Of a stretch of DNA of 64,000 nucleotides, positions 52,086 through 61,357 are shown one piece after another. Source of the stretch: Vampirovibrio sp041737375 (lineage in GTDB: Bacteria; Cyanobacteriota; Vampirovibrionia; Vampirovibrionales; Vampirovibrionaceae); the NCBI RefSeq assembly GCF_041737375.1, contig NZ_JBGSRV010000006.1:124001-188000 (forward strand), in the 5' to 3' direction. The position numbers and the translations under genes are program-made. Under the pieces are notes generated by a model. It was not told the DNA's origin. It did no database searches and saw only the letters and a program-made list of their open reading frames with translations. The number at the start of each line of letters is the position of its first letter. Within the stretch, counting starts at the first letter, position 1.

Positions 52086-53174
52086 CTACTTTAATTTCCC
52101 CGCAAAGCAGATAATATTCTCTCGGATTACCTGTTTATCGGGGATGTCCGGGTAGGCTTTCAGCGCCGCCTCAATGGCGTTGGCGGGTTGGCCCAAGCCC
52201 TCATAGCACAGGCTTAAATAGTGGTAAGGTTTCCAGCTGTAATCTTCTTCCACAATCAGGCCCGCATCAGGTTTTTGGCAGGTGGTGGCGGCGTTTAGCA
52301 GTGGAATGGCTATGTTAAAATCCTGATGGCGGTAATGAATGATCCCGAGGTTTAATAATGCTTCCGCCCTGCTGCCATTGATTTGGATGGCTTGATAGCC
52401 CAGACTCAATGCCTCTGGATAACGATGCAGCTCCATACAGCACAGCATGGCCAAATGCAGGGCCTGATATTGGCTGATTGGCTCGGTTTGGTTCAGGCGC
52501 AGGTGTTGTTGAAAGGCTTCAATGGCTTCCTCGGGGCGGTTGTGTTGCCGGAGTTCCTTGCCATAGTAATACCAGTTTCTTGGAGATTGATCGCCTTGTT
52601 CAATCAATCGCATCAACATTTTCAGGTTGCGATCACTGGAACGTTCCACGTACTGGGCGGGTTTGTGGTGCTCTACGGCAATATCCAGCCGGTTCAGTAC
52701 TCTGGCCTCATCCGGCAATACAAACGCTTCATGAATGGGAAACTGCCAGCTGCCTCCCGCCGCGCGTCTCAGCAGGCGTTCTCTTGGCATGGAAATCAGG
52801 CATTCCCCCTGCCCGTCAAACGCAATTTGATAGCTGCAAATCACGGCGTCAATCTCTGCGTTCAGGCCACTGTGTTTTAAATCCAGCAGTTTTTGCTGAT
52901 GGCTCTCGTTAATCAGGTCATCGGCATCCAGCCAAAGAATCCAGTCGCTAGAGCAGTGCGAAAAGGCATGGTTTCTGGCGGCGGCAAAGTCGTCAATCCA
53001 TTCAAAACAAAACACCCTGGCCCCGAAAGATTCGGCCAGTGCTTGGGTGCCATCGGTAGAGCCGGTGTCTACAATCACCAGTTCATCGCATAAGTGCTTC
53101 ACCTGAGACAGAATGCGCCCCAGCACTTGCGCTTCATTTTTAACAATCATCGCCAGAGACAGGGAAACCGGCAT
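52086..53174 (-). CDS. Glycosyltransferase family 2 with TPR-like C-terminus
   Basis: 362 aa. The GT-A core starts LSLAMIVKNEAQVLGRILSQ, with VDTGSTDGT and the metal-binding LWLDADD motif. From about residue 200 the sequence forms TPR-type helical repeats (NWYYYGKELRQHNRPEEAIE, AEALLNLGIIHYRHQDFNI). Such enzymes often act on protein or polysaccharide substrates. It is near the exopolysaccharide genes, but no operon link is evident. Confidence 0.88.
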   Translation of the reverse strand: MPVSLSLAMIVKNEAQVLGRILSQVKHLCDELVIVDTGSTDGTQALAESFGARVFCFEWIDDFAAARNHAFSHCSSDWILWLDADDLINESHQQKLLDLKHSGLNAEIDAVICSYQIAFDGQGECLISMPRERLLRRAAGGSWQFPIHEAFVLPDEARVLNRLDIAVEHHKPAQYVERSSDRNLKMLMRLIEQGDQSPRNWYYYGKELRQHNRPEEAIEAFQQHLRLNQTEPISQYQALHLAMLCCMELHRYPEALSLGYQAIQINGSRAEALLNLGIIHYRHQDFNIAIPLLNAATTCQKPDAGLIVEEDYSWKPYHYLSLCYEGLGQPANAIEAALKAYPDIPDKQVIRENIICFAGKLK

Positions 53175-53258
53175 AAAGAAACCTTTCCATGAGTGGTGTC
53201 TCTTAGCTTAAAAAATTGTACACCCTTCGGTAACCCTTGAATGGTGTAAATAAAAACG

Positions 53259-53864
53259 CTAGCGGGCGTTCCGAAAGTTAGAGCTGCGGAGTCCCGCTAC
53301 TGGACTGTGGGTTATTTCTGTTGCCACTTTGGCGCGATCAGAGCGGCTTTTTTCCAAGGCTATATTTAAGTCCAAATGCTTTTGCACCATGGCTTGAAAT
53401 GCCTCAGGCACCTGAGCGAAATCTTCGTAGGGAATTTTAAGCAAAAAGGCGGCCTTTTGTAGCGCTCCGCTCTCGGATCCCGCCAGGTAGTAAAACCCTT
53501 GCCAAATCTGCTGCAACACAAATTCGTTTTCTTGCAGACATTGATGACAGTGATCAAAAATAGTGGCCTTGAAAATTTTGCCGCATTGGCCGCAGTTTTT
53601 GATTTTTTCCGAGGTGGTATGCTGCATGCGAGACTGCTGCAAACAGAAGTTGAACATTTGCTTGATGAAATTCCAGGCCTCTTGTTCGGTATTGAACAGG
53701 TAAGGGGCTTTGTTTTCGCCTTGCCAGCCCGGTTTGAGCAGCTGTTTGTTTTCCCCGTTTTCCATTAACAGGGCAACGCTCCAGCCTTCCCCCAGTCTCA
53801 CAACATTGAGGGGAAACGGTTTTTTGGATTCTGCTTTATCGTCTGACGGTTGCACTTCGCTCAT
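53259..53864 (-). CDS. Unrecognised protein with a zinc-ribbon motif
   Basis: 201 aa. CGQCGKIFKATIFDHCHQC at about residues 96-114 gives two CxxC pairs, a plausible zinc ribbon. The N-terminal 80 residues are compact with SVALLMENGENKQLLKPGW; the C-terminal half is helical. No signal or membrane span. Not recognised; it could act as a regulator or adaptor. It lies head to head with the next gene across about 200 bp. Confidence 0.55.
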   Translation of the reverse strand: MSEVQPSDDKAESKKPFPLNVVRLGEGWSVALLMENGENKQLLKPGWQGENKAPYLFNTEQEAWNFIKQMFNFCLQQSRMQHTTSEKIKNCGQCGKIFKATIFDHCHQCLQENEFVLQQIWQGFYYLAGSESGALQKAAFLLKIPYEDFAQVPEAFQAMVQKHLDLNIALEKSRSDRAKVATEITHSPVAGLRSSNFRNAR

Positions 53865-54069
53865 AAATCGCTTTCAAGCTTATTACCCTACCAATGCCCG
53901 CATCATGCTTTTATGAAACAGGCTTTGGCCTTTCGATGCAAAACGTTTACAAAGTATTTTGGAAGCCGCTTTAGGAACTGGGTTTTTGAAAGGGATGCCG
54001 CGCTTGTGTCTATGTGCGTCCTGTTATAGCCTTAAAAGGTGTTAACGCTATCATTAGGAAGTAATTGTG

Positions 54070-54366
54070 ATGCATATTATTGTAGATTTATGCGTAGTGC
54101 CATTGGGGGTAGGGGTTTCGGTTTCGCCGTATATTGTGGCTTGCGAAAAGATTTTGAAAGCGGCTGGCCTGAAAACAAACCTGCATGCTTACGGCACCAA
54201 TATTGAAGGCGAATGGGACACTGTTTTTGCAGCCATTAAACAATGCCATGAAACCATTCACGCCATGGGCGCCCCCCGAATCACTACCACCATTAAACTG
54301 GGGTCCCGAACCGATCGGCTGCAAACCATGGAAGATAAAATTCGCAGCGTACAAGAAAAGCAGTAA
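54070..54366 (+). CDS. MTH1187/UPF0045-family thiamine-binding protein
   Basis: 98 aa. VDLCVVPLGVGVSVSPYIVACEKIL, NLHAYGTNIEGEWDTVFAAI and GAPRITTTIKLGSRTD match the MTH1187/YqgV family, whose members bind thiamine or a related pyrimidine. No thiamine genes are adjacent. The ATG has AGGAAG nine bases upstream; a GTG one codon earlier is also possible. Confidence 0.88.
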   Translation: MHIIVDLCVVPLGVGVSVSPYIVACEKILKAAGLKTNLHAYGTNIEGEWDTVFAAIKQCHETIHAMGAPRITTTIKLGSRTDRLQTMEDKIRSVQEKQ

Positions 54367-54481
54367 AATTGGCGGCCTGATTTTCTGTGGCGTGATTTTC
54401 TTTTTGGGCTTGCTTTCAGGATTTGAAAACAGGGTCTTTAAAAGCCTGTCGGCCACTACTACACTGGTGTAAGATAGAGCT

Positions 54482-55828
54482 ATGAAAAAAAGCTGGCTAA
54501 TTATAGGGTGTTTGGCACTGGCCTTATTGGCTGCCGTGTGGTGGCTGCGTGGGCAAGAAGCGCTGGTGCCTGCCATCCAGCTGCATCGAGAGGATGTAAC
54601 TGCCACCCTGACGGTGACCGGTGAAGTGCGTGGGGATACCACCGTTAGTTTTAGCCCGCCCGTCACCGCTAAAATTACCCGAATTTTAGTGGATGAGGGT
54701 GATCGGGTGCAAAAAGGGCAGTTGCTGGCCCAGTTGGAAAATCGGGAAACCAGAGCCAAAGCGCAACAGGCTCAGGCCCAGGTGAAACAGGCTAGGCAAG
54801 CGTATGCCAATGTGGCGCAAGGAACCCGTCCCGAACAGGTGTTATATCAGGAGCAACGATACGCCGAATCTACCCAAAGGGTTGAGCAGGCAGCCGCTGC
54901 GTTGGCAGTGGCAAAGGCGCAAGCCGTGGATGCGGGCAAGAATGCCCAGCGCTTTCAGCAGCTGTTCAAGCAGGAGTTGGTGAGTACTCAGGAGTATGAG
55001 GCGGCTCAACTGCAGCGGACCGTCAGTCAAAAAACGGTGGAGCAGCGTCAGGCGGATGTGGTTGCTGTTAAGCGGCAACAATCACAAGTAGCCGCCCAAT
55101 TGCAGGAAGCACGCAATGGCCCCACCCGTCCCCAGTTGGGCGAAGCCCGAGAAGGGGTAACTGTGGCTCAAGACAACGCCAATGCCGTTTTGGCCCAGTT
55201 AAACGATTATAAAATGGTCAGCTCGATTTCAGGGGTGGTTTTGGAGCGTTTTAAAGATCCCGGCGATTTGGGGCGGCCAGGGGACGCCATTTTAAAAATC
55301 GTCAATCCAGAAACCCTGGAAGTGGTTTGCTCCGTTGAGGAAAAAGATTTGGCCAAGGTGCGGGTTGGGGATTTAGCCTATGTGGTTCTGGATGCTTTGC
55401 CGGATGTCGGTCTACAGGGCAAAGTCCGCAGGGTGGGCAGTCAGGTAAACCCGGATAATGGTACGGTGGAAGCTCGGGTGATTTTGTTGCCCTCGGCGTG
55501 GAGCAAGCTTAAAACGGTCGGGTTTTTACCGGGCATGACCGCTGATGTGAACGTGATTACGGGTCACTTGAAGCAAGCACTGGTTATTCCTGCTGCTGCC
55601 GTTAAAAATGAGAATGGGCGCTGGTTTGTTTATTTGTTACGGGAAAAGCGCTTTGTGAAACAGTTTGTGCAGGGGGAGCGCATTTCCATTGAGAATTTTC
55701 GGGTGGCGCAGGGCTTGAAGGAAGGGGATTGGATCGCTGCTTTGGCCAATGAAAAATTGCTGGAAAAGCGGAACGTCAAGCCCGTCAAAGCCACCGAGCA
55801 ATCCGCTGCCCCTCCGGTGAGTCGATAG
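54482..55828 (+). CDS. Periplasmic adaptor (HlyD/MacA-like membrane fusion protein)
   Basis: 448 aa. An N-terminal membrane anchor (WLIIGCLALALLAAVWWL) is followed by a lipoyl half (TKILVDEGDRVQKGQLLAQLE region), a long coiled coil (about residues 85-235), the second lipoyl half and beta-barrel domains (VSSISGVVLERFKDPGDLG, VIPAAAVKNENG). It is the first gene of an operon with a MacB/FtsX-type permease and ATPase, so it joins them to an outer-membrane channel not in the window. Confidence 0.9.
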   Translation: MKKSWLIIGCLALALLAAVWWLRGQEALVPAIQLHREDVTATLTVTGEVRGDTTVSFSPPVTAKITRILVDEGDRVQKGQLLAQLENRETRAKAQQAQAQVKQARQAYANVAQGTRPEQVLYQEQRYAESTQRVEQAAAALAVAKAQAVDAGKNAQRFQQLFKQELVSTQEYEAAQLQRTVSQKTVEQRQADVVAVKRQQSQVAAQLQEARNGPTRPQLGEAREGVTVAQDNANAVLAQLNDYKMVSSISGVVLERFKDPGDLGRPGDAILKIVNPETLEVVCSVEEKDLAKVRVGDLAYVVLDALPDVGLQGKVRRVGSQVNPDNGTVEARVILLPSAWSKLKTVGFLPGMTADVNVITGHLKQALVIPAAAVKNENGRWFVYLLREKRFVKQFVQGERISIENFRVAQGLKEGDWIAALANEKLLEKRNVKPVKATEQSAAPPVSR

Positions 55829-55843
55829 AACGAAAGGTTGTTC

Positions 55844-57118
55844 ATGGCTGGTCTGTTTACCCATCAATTGCCGGTGGAGTTGTATCTGGCCAAGCGGTAT
55901 GTGTCCGCTAACCCGAAACAATCCCTGATTATTATGTTGGCCGTGGGTATTGGGGTGGCGTTAATTGTATTTATTCCTTCCATTAACCTCAGTTTTTTTC
56001 AATATTTTCTGGATAAAACTGTGCAAAATTCGGCGCACATCAACCTGACCCGAGAGCTGGACACCATGCCTCGCAATCAGGTTTTGCTCAAGCAGGCGTT
56101 AAGCGCTCAGGGCGAAACGGGGCGCATTCTTTTTTCGGATCAAACCAGTACCCGCCGTCGCAATATCAACGCTTATAAACGGTTGTTATCCGAGTTGGAA
56201 AAATTTCCGGGCATCCTTGCGGTGGCCCCCAGCGTACGGGATCAGGTTATTGTGGTAAAAGGCAGTCAAAATCAGGCGGCCACCCTGCAAGGCATTATGC
56301 CTGCCCTGGAAAATCAGGTCAATCAACTGGAAACCGATGTGGTAGAAGGCAATTTGATGGCCATGGGCCCTAACGATGTTTTTTTAGGCAGCGCTTTGGC
56401 CGAGGAATTGAATGCCGGGGTTGGCGATCGGGTGCAACTGATTACCCCTTACGGCAGCCGGAGTTACAAGGTGGCTGGCCTCATTAAATCCGGGGTTTAC
56501 CAGCAGGATTTAACCAAGGTTTTGCAACCGTTGGAATCGGCGCAAAATTTACTGGATTTGGATAATGAAATTACCAATGTCAGCATTAAAATCACCGACA
56601 TTTATCAGGCAGAAAACATGGCCCGTCAGCTGGCTGATTTGTATCAGTTAAAAGCCCGCAGCTGGATGGAAGACAACAAGATTTTTCTGGATCAGATTAA
56701 TAATTTTCGCATTATTATTGCGGTCATTAACTTTTTAATTGTGTTTGCCGCTGCCACCAGTATTACCAGTATTTTAATTATGGTGGTCGCTTCCAAATCC
56801 AGAGAAATCGGAATTTTAAAGGCAATGGGGGCCTCTCCGCAAGTGATTATGCGCTTATTTATCGCTCAAGGCATCGGGTTAAGCATTATGGGCACCATGG
56901 CCGGTTTTGTGGGGGCTTATGGGTTGATTACTTTATATAACGTAAGTCCCTTGGCCAAAGGGGAAACCATTTTGGGCATTGAACGACCACCCACCGTCAT
57001 GAATTTGGAGTACGCCTTGCTGGCTCTGGTTTACGCTTTAATTAGCAGTGTGCTGGCCAGCTTGTTTCCGGCCTGGAGGGCTAGCCGTCTGGATCCTGTA
57101 GAAGCAATTAATCAATAG
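55844..57118 (+). CDS. FtsX/MacB-type ABC transporter permease
   Basis: 424 aa from the ATG at 55844, with AAAGG six bases upstream. An N-terminal helix, a large periplasmic domain (about residues 45-290) and three C-terminal helices (IIAVINFLIVFAAATSITSI, MGTMAGFVGAYGLITL, ALLALVYALISSVLASLFPA), plus KSREIGILKAMGAS and ASRLDPVEAI at the end, are the LolC/MacB family signature. It probably exports a lipid, peptide or lipoprotein; substrate unknown. Confidence 0.92.
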   Translation: MAGLFTHQLPVELYLAKRYVSANPKQSLIIMLAVGIGVALIVFIPSINLSFFQYFLDKTVQNSAHINLTRELDTMPRNQVLLKQALSAQGETGRILFSDQTSTRRRNINAYKRLLSELEKFPGILAVAPSVRDQVIVVKGSQNQAATLQGIMPALENQVNQLETDVVEGNLMAMGPNDVFLGSALAEELNAGVGDRVQLITPYGSRSYKVAGLIKSGVYQQDLTKVLQPLESAQNLLDLDNEITNVSIKITDIYQAENMARQLADLYQLKARSWMEDNKIFLDQINNFRIIIAVINFLIVFAAATSITSILIMVVASKSREIGILKAMGASPQVIMRLFIAQGIGLSIMGTMAGFVGAYGLITLYNVSPLAKGETILGIERPPTVMNLEYALLALVYALISSVLASLFPAWRASRLDPVEAINQ

Positions 57119-57124
57119 GGCTTT

Positions 57125-57817
57125 ATGGCAGAACCTGTTTTATTGCGAATTGAAAAATTGAGTCGTGTTTACGGCGATGTTCAACCTGTTTATGCTTTAA
57201 AAGAGGTCAGTTTAACCATTCAGCAAGGCGAGTTTTTAAGCGTGGTGGGGCCCAGTGGATCTGGAAAAAGTACGTTTATGAACGTGATTGGGTTACTGGA
57301 TAAACCATCCAGCGGTTCTCTGAAATATCTGGATGAAGAGACGGCGGATTGGTCCGAGCAGCGCCGTTCCCGCTTTCGAAATCAGGAGATGGGCTTTATT
57401 TTTCAGGCCCATATGTTATTACCTGAGTTTACGGCTTTGGAAAACGTGATGATGCCTTTGCGGATTGGAAAAAATTTAAATGCGAAAAGCAAAGCCAAGG
57501 CTCAGGAATTGCTGATACGCATTGGCTTGGGGGACCGCATCCACCATCGTCCGGGGCAATTGTCGGGTGGGCAAAATCAGCGGGTGGCCATTGCCAGAGC
57601 CTTGGTAAACCGTCCTAAAATTGTGTTTGCCGATGAGCCAACCGGGGCGCTGGATTCACAAACCAGCTTGGCGGTGTATGAGTTGATGCGTGAAATCCAT
57701 CAGGATGAGCAAGTGACCTTTGTGATTGTGACCCATGAACAGGCCCTTTCCGGTAAAACCGATCGCGTGGTTCACTTGCTGGACGGCACCATTCAGTCCG
57801 ATGCGCTTCAGGTTTGA
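57125..57817 (+). CDS. ABC transporter ATP-binding protein (LolD/MacB class)
   Basis: 230 aa. Walker A GPSGSGKST, signature LSGGQNQRVAIARAL, Walker B KIVFADEPTGALD and IVTHEQ. The residues EPTGALDS are typical of the class working with FtsX-type permeases. It lies seven bp after the permease stop and completes the three-gene export unit. Confidence 0.95.
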   Translation: MAEPVLLRIEKLSRVYGDVQPVYALKEVSLTIQQGEFLSVVGPSGSGKSTFMNVIGLLDKPSSGSLKYLDEETADWSEQRRSRFRNQEMGFIFQAHMLLPEFTALENVMMPLRIGKNLNAKSKAKAQELLIRIGLGDRIHHRPGQLSGGQNQRVAIARALVNRPKIVFADEPTGALDSQTSLAVYELMREIHQDEQVTFVIVTHEQALSGKTDRVVHLLDGTIQSDALQV

Positions 57818-57862
57818 TTATTCTAGAGTTTTTTTCGTAAAAATAAAAAATTTCATAACAGC

Positions 57863-57887
57863 AAAAAACCTCCGGCTTAAACGGAGG
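57863..57887 (-). terminator. Terminator downstream of the tRNA-Pro fragment
   Basis: On the minus strand CCTCCG-TTTAAGC-CGGAGG is followed by TTTTTT (A run at 57863-57868), 13 bases past the tRNA 3' end. It is the original terminator of the tRNA gene, showing that the left side is native chromosome. Confidence 0.85.
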
Positions 57888-57900
57888 CCTTCAAAAAAAG

Positions 57901-57945
57901 TGGTCGGGATGACAGGATTTGAACCTGCGACCCCTTCGTCCCGAA
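57901..57945 (-). other. 3' half of tRNA-Pro, probable attachment-site scar
   Basis: 45 bases on the minus strand match a tRNA-Pro from the anticodon loop (TTCGGGA, anticodon CGG in the E. coli proK type) through CGAAG, the T-arm (AGGTTCAAATCCT) and the acceptor strand to an encoded CCA. The 5' half is absent to the right. Breakpoints in an anticodon loop are a common crossover site of tyrosine integrases. The layout says an element lies to the right, with the intact tRNA at its far end outside the window. Confidence 0.8.
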
Positions 57946-58187
57946 GGATGATCTTGAAAACCGACTTCCCGAAAGGGTTTCCAGGATCCTTGTGGACTTT
58001 TCAGAAATTTTACGTCGCAAAAAATCACTTTTACGCCCCAGATTTCTAAAAGTTGATCCTGATTCTTTATACCACATCAGCGTTTAGAGAATACTCTACA
58101 TATACCTGTCGACACAAGCGCGACATAAAATTTCAGGTTTGAGCACTTTGGTAAAGCAGTTGTCTGTTCTTTTTTTCAATCGAGGGG

Positions 58188-58529
58188 TTAGAGTGTTAGC
58201 TGCACTTTTATGATTTGCTCAACTGTCGCAAGGTCTTTTCTGGAGAGCGTTCCAAGTTGGGTCTTTAGACGTTCTTTGGCTGCCGTAGTGAGTTGACTGG
58301 CGATGGCTTTGCTTTGAATGCCGTCAATGGTAACCAGGCACTCTGCCGGGTAGAGTTTAGTGATTTTGCTGCTTAAGGGGATTACTTGGACTCGGTTTAG
58401 ATATCGATTGGATTCGTCATTGCTGATGATGACCGCTGGTCGAGTTTTTTGAATCTCTCCGCCCAGTGAAGGGTCAAAGGCTATCCACCATACTTCGCCC
58501 CGTTTAGGATGGTTCACGGACGTCCCCAA
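58188..58529 (-). CDS. MazF/PemK-family toxin
   Basis: 113 aa. PKRGEVWWIAFDPSLGGEIQ, KTRPAVIISND, NRVQVIPLSSK and the C-terminal RLKTQLGTLS segment are MazF features, typical of endoribonucleases that cut mRNA at specific sites. It overlaps the antitoxin gene by 26 bases and is probably translated with it. Confidence 0.9.
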   Translation of the reverse strand: MGTSVNHPKRGEVWWIAFDPSLGGEIQKTRPAVIISNDESNRYLNRVQVIPLSSKITKLYPAECLVTIDGIQSKAIASQLTTAAKERLKTQLGTLSRKDLATVEQIIKVQLTL

Positions 58530-58731
58530 TCAAGCTGTTAGACCATTCTAGGGCTTCTTTTTCTTGAGCTTCATCTTCCGAGGCCATCCGGTAACCTTCG
58601 GCAAGACCGCTGCGCACAACATGTGGCCGCGCTAAATCTTCCAGGAATTGACTGATATTGCCAGGCCCTACAACCGCCTGCAGACCTTCATAGACATCTT
58701 CGGTAACCGTGATGGTCAACTTACGTTTCAT
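58504..58731 (-). CDS. Ribbon-helix-helix antitoxin paired with MazF
   Basis: 75 aa. The N-terminal KRKLTITVTEDVYEGL followed by ISQFLEDLARPHVV fits a ribbon-helix-helix DNA-binding domain; the acidic C-terminus (SEDEAQEKEALEW) would wrap the toxin. It is upstream of mazF and preceded by two operator-like repeats, as expected for an autoregulated toxin-antitoxin operon. Confidence 0.85.
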   Translation of the reverse strand: MKRKLTITVTEDVYEGLQAVVGPGNISQFLEDLARPHVVRSGLAEGYRMASEDEAQEKEALEWSNSLIGDVREPS

Positions 58732-58746
58732 GAGGGCTACTCCTTT

Positions 58747-58766
58747 ACACGTATGATAACACGTGT
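58747..58766. promoter_or_regulatory. Tandem operator-like repeats before the toxin-antitoxin operon
   Basis: ACACGTAT (58747-58754) and the perfect palindrome ACACGTGT (58759-58766) are spaced 12 bp, about one helical turn. They lie 16 bp upstream of the antitoxin start and are typical of ribbon-helix-helix operators. Confidence 0.6.
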
Positions 58767-58768
58767 GA

Positions 58769-59674
58769 TTGAAATTTCAAGCCATGAGCACAAGCCATCT
58801 GCAACATGACCAAGGGACAACCCTTGTGGCCGTTAAGGTAACAACCGAGCGCCGCAATTCGTGGCAGGGGTTATGGCCACCGATGCCAGCGACCCTGGTT
58901 TTTTCAAACGCCATCCGAAAGTCAAAGCAATTCAGGGCTTCTCCAAAAAACAAGTCTTTTTTAAAGAGCCCAATAGTTTGTTTATTAAAGTTTAAATAGT
59001 GGGCCATCGCCGACTTGAACACCGGGCCTCATCCTTACCAGGCCTGAGATGCACATTTTTAGACGGTTTTCAGCTATTTTTACTTATTTTAGGTCCTTTT
59101 TGAGGGGCGATCAAGGACTTAGACGAACTGGCCAAGTCTCAAAAGTATATCAATCCCTGGGTTTTAGCCCCTATCCTGCATTTGGATGAGGGCAAAAGCG
59201 GACGTATACGGGTCTATCTGGATCTGGGCTGTTTGAAAGCGTTCTAATCAGTTCTTATCGGGGTTAAACGGTTCTATCCTGCCTGAATTTGGACACAGGA
59301 ACTTCCCCTTATAGCCTTATTCCACACTATCAGGCTCTTTAAGCCTGATTCTTGAAGCAGGCTTTGTGAAAGACTGTCGCAGAGCGGGTTTTAAAAATCG
59401 CTAGATTGCTTGCTATTGAAGTGTTTTGGCGAATGTTACAAAACTTCATCGCTCTAGCCCATGTGCCCCAAGGGATAACAAGATCATAAATATCATTATC
59501 TATGGTTTTAAAAACAGGTATTTAATACTGGCACTAGGTCATCCATATCCATTGCTTCGAGCTCGCCGGAAGGCTCAATACGGATGATGACTTTGCCTAG
59601 GTTTAGGCGCTTGTTCGCACGCCTGCCAAGGCGTCACTTCACGCTGAAAAGTTTTTGAAAGGAATCCCTTCATC
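58769..59674. other. About 900 bp of gene remnants and tRNA-like sequence
   Basis: No intact gene is supportable. A 40-codon stretch from the ATG at 58872 (MATDASDPGFFKRHPKVKAI...) ending before 59000 looks like a protein C-terminus. A tRNA-like relic lies at about 58999-59044 on the minus strand. A further open segment near 59111-59248 (IKDLDELAKSQKYINPW..., stop after LKAF) has an upstream in-frame stop and no start. A perfect eight-base hairpin ATCAGGCT/AGCCTGAT lies at 59330-59350. These fit decayed island DNA. Confidence 0.5.
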
Positions 59675-61357
59675 ATGACTCTCGTCCCATCCCATCACAA
59701 GGTTCGCTGCAAGACCGACCAGCATGGTTGGCCCTCTGGTTGTGAGGTTATTGAAGAACCTCCACTATTGCCCACACTGGTGGAAACTATCGGCAAAATA
59801 CTTGATCCGGACTTTGAATTGCCGCCAGATACTCGGAAGCGGCTTGAAGAAGGGCCGGTCATGTACGCAGGAGCATCCCAGCTCAATGCGAACCCACAGC
59901 CCACCGTTATCCATGGCCGGGTCTATGAACAAGGAAGCCCTTCCCCACCCGTAATCCGTGGCCGCGTTGAAAAAGGCGGCGGGCGCGATGGTGGTGGTGG
60001 CGGGGTTGGCGATGTCCTAGGTGGCATTGCGGATATTATTCTGACTGGGATTCAGGTTGCCGCCCCTATCTTTCTAGCGTATCTCCAAGCCAAGAACTCT
60101 GGAGGCGGTGGAACAACGGTTGTCTATGAGAATAACGATCTTTCCTCATACCAGAGTCAGCCTCGGCAAATCATAGAAGCACCTCAAGTCCAGCCAAGCC
60201 GGGTTCAGTACATGCCCAGCCAAAGCAATCCCAACTTGAGCCGTGATGCCCTAAACCGGATAAAGCGACCTGAATTTCAGGCCGGAACTCCGCTTGGACA
60301 GCTCATGGATCAGGGACACCGTGTTGTACAAGGCATTGTTAATGCGGGTGAGCAGTTCAAAAGGCAGTTTGACAACTCTATAAGCCGTCCTGAAAAGCCC
60401 TATGATACCTATGAGCCGCCAGCACCCGGCATTTCAATGGCGGAAATCCTGAATCCCACCAACCAGGCTGGCAGGCCCTTTATCCAAGAGGATCAGGCTT
60501 GGATACAGCACAATCTCTCAAAAGCCCAAAAACCTCTGACCTGGCAGGACCGATTGATGGCTGAGCAGGCTCAGCGTCAAGCCATCCAGCAGCAGACCCT
60601 TGATGCCCAGCGTCAGTTAGCGCAAGCGCAACAAGAATTGGCCCAAGCTCAGCTTAATAAGCTGAGAAGGGAAATCTTCGAGAGGGGCGAAAAAGCTACC
60701 GGTCGCAAGTCCCACCTGTCTCCCAAACGTGTCAGTTTCAATGATGAGGGGGATCTGACCGACAAGCTCTGGGATCACTTCTATCAGGGCCAAGGTCAGC
60801 CAGTGGAGGTTGACCTTCGGAAGGTAAATCTTACTGAAGATCTTAATATGCCCCGCCTGCTCCGTGGCTTCAATTCGAGTGCAGTCACTCTCATGCGCTT
60901 CCCCAACCCAAGCAAAAAAGCCCTCCAAGACCATTTTAAAGCCAAAAACCCGACTATTGGTGCCAATCCAAAGGTTACGCATGTCATTCTCGGCGAGCCC
61001 TTTATTGATGTGGCTTTAGACATTACACGGGAAGATGATCCCGAACAGTGGGCTGCATTTGGACGGTTAGCCGTTGATGTAAACGATGTGCACATCCTCG
61101 TTGATCACACGAAGAAAATCGTCACGGTTGAAGCGGATTTAGGGCCTTCCAGTGCTACCCGCAAGATCCAGCCGGACCTGATTGAAGATTTTGACTTTAA
61201 CCCGGATCCCGGTCGAGACATTGTGGGAGAACTTGGCACCCGTGCAGTTCACCATTTTGCACCTCCCGGCAGCACCAGTTATCAGATTCGCCGGGTTCCT
61301 GGAACCGTCTCACACTTTAAGCTGGAATATTCCTTTAAAGAATTTTTCGGCTACTAA
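59675..61357 (+). CDS. Unrecognised large protein of the island
   Basis: 560 aa, no family recognised. Residues about 76-98 contain two near-repeats (PTVIHGRV, PPVIRGRV); a glycine tract (101-110) leads into one hydrophobic segment (about 112-138). A Pro/Gln-rich region follows, then a Gln/Ala coiled coil near 305-345 (QLAQAQQELAQAQLNKLRRE). The last 200 residues look folded (LRKVNLTEDLNMPRLLRGF, THVILGEPFIDVALDI). Use of rare-looking low-complexity segments and lack of neighbours in a pathway suggest a mobile-element or phage-type protein. AAAGGA lies upstream. It overlaps the converging gene by four bases. Confidence 0.6.
   Translation: MTLVPSHHKVRCKTDQHGWPSGCEVIEEPPLLPTLVETIGKILDPDFELPPDTRKRLEEGPVMYAGASQLNANPQPTVIHGRVYEQGSPSPPVIRGRVEKGGGRDGGGGGVGDVLGGIADIILTGIQVAAPIFLAYLQAKNSGGGGTTVVYENNDLSSYQSQPRQIIEAPQVQPSRVQYMPSQSNPNLSRDALNRIKRPEFQAGTPLGQLMDQGHRVVQGIVNAGEQFKRQFDNSISRPEKPYDTYEPPAPGISMAEILNPTNQAGRPFIQEDQAWIQHNLSKAQKPLTWQDRLMAEQAQRQAIQQQTLDAQRQLAQAQQELAQAQLNKLRREIFERGEKATGRKSHLSPKRVSFNDEGDLTDKLWDHFYQGQGQPVEVDLRKVNLTEDLNMPRLLRGFNSSAVTLMRFPNPSKKALQDHFKAKNPTIGANPKVTHVILGEPFIDVALDITREDDPEQWAAFGRLAVDVNDVHILVDHTKKIVTVEADLGPSSATRKIQPDLIEDFDFNPDPGRDIVGELGTRAVHHFAPPGSTSYQIRRVPGTVSHFKLEYSFKEFFGY

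Noticed and set aside
57735..58077. Open frames on both strands with motifs such as MTGFEPATPSSR and GSQVQILSSRP
   Set aside because: These are well-known false proteins read through tRNA sequence; here they come from the tRNA-Pro fragment.
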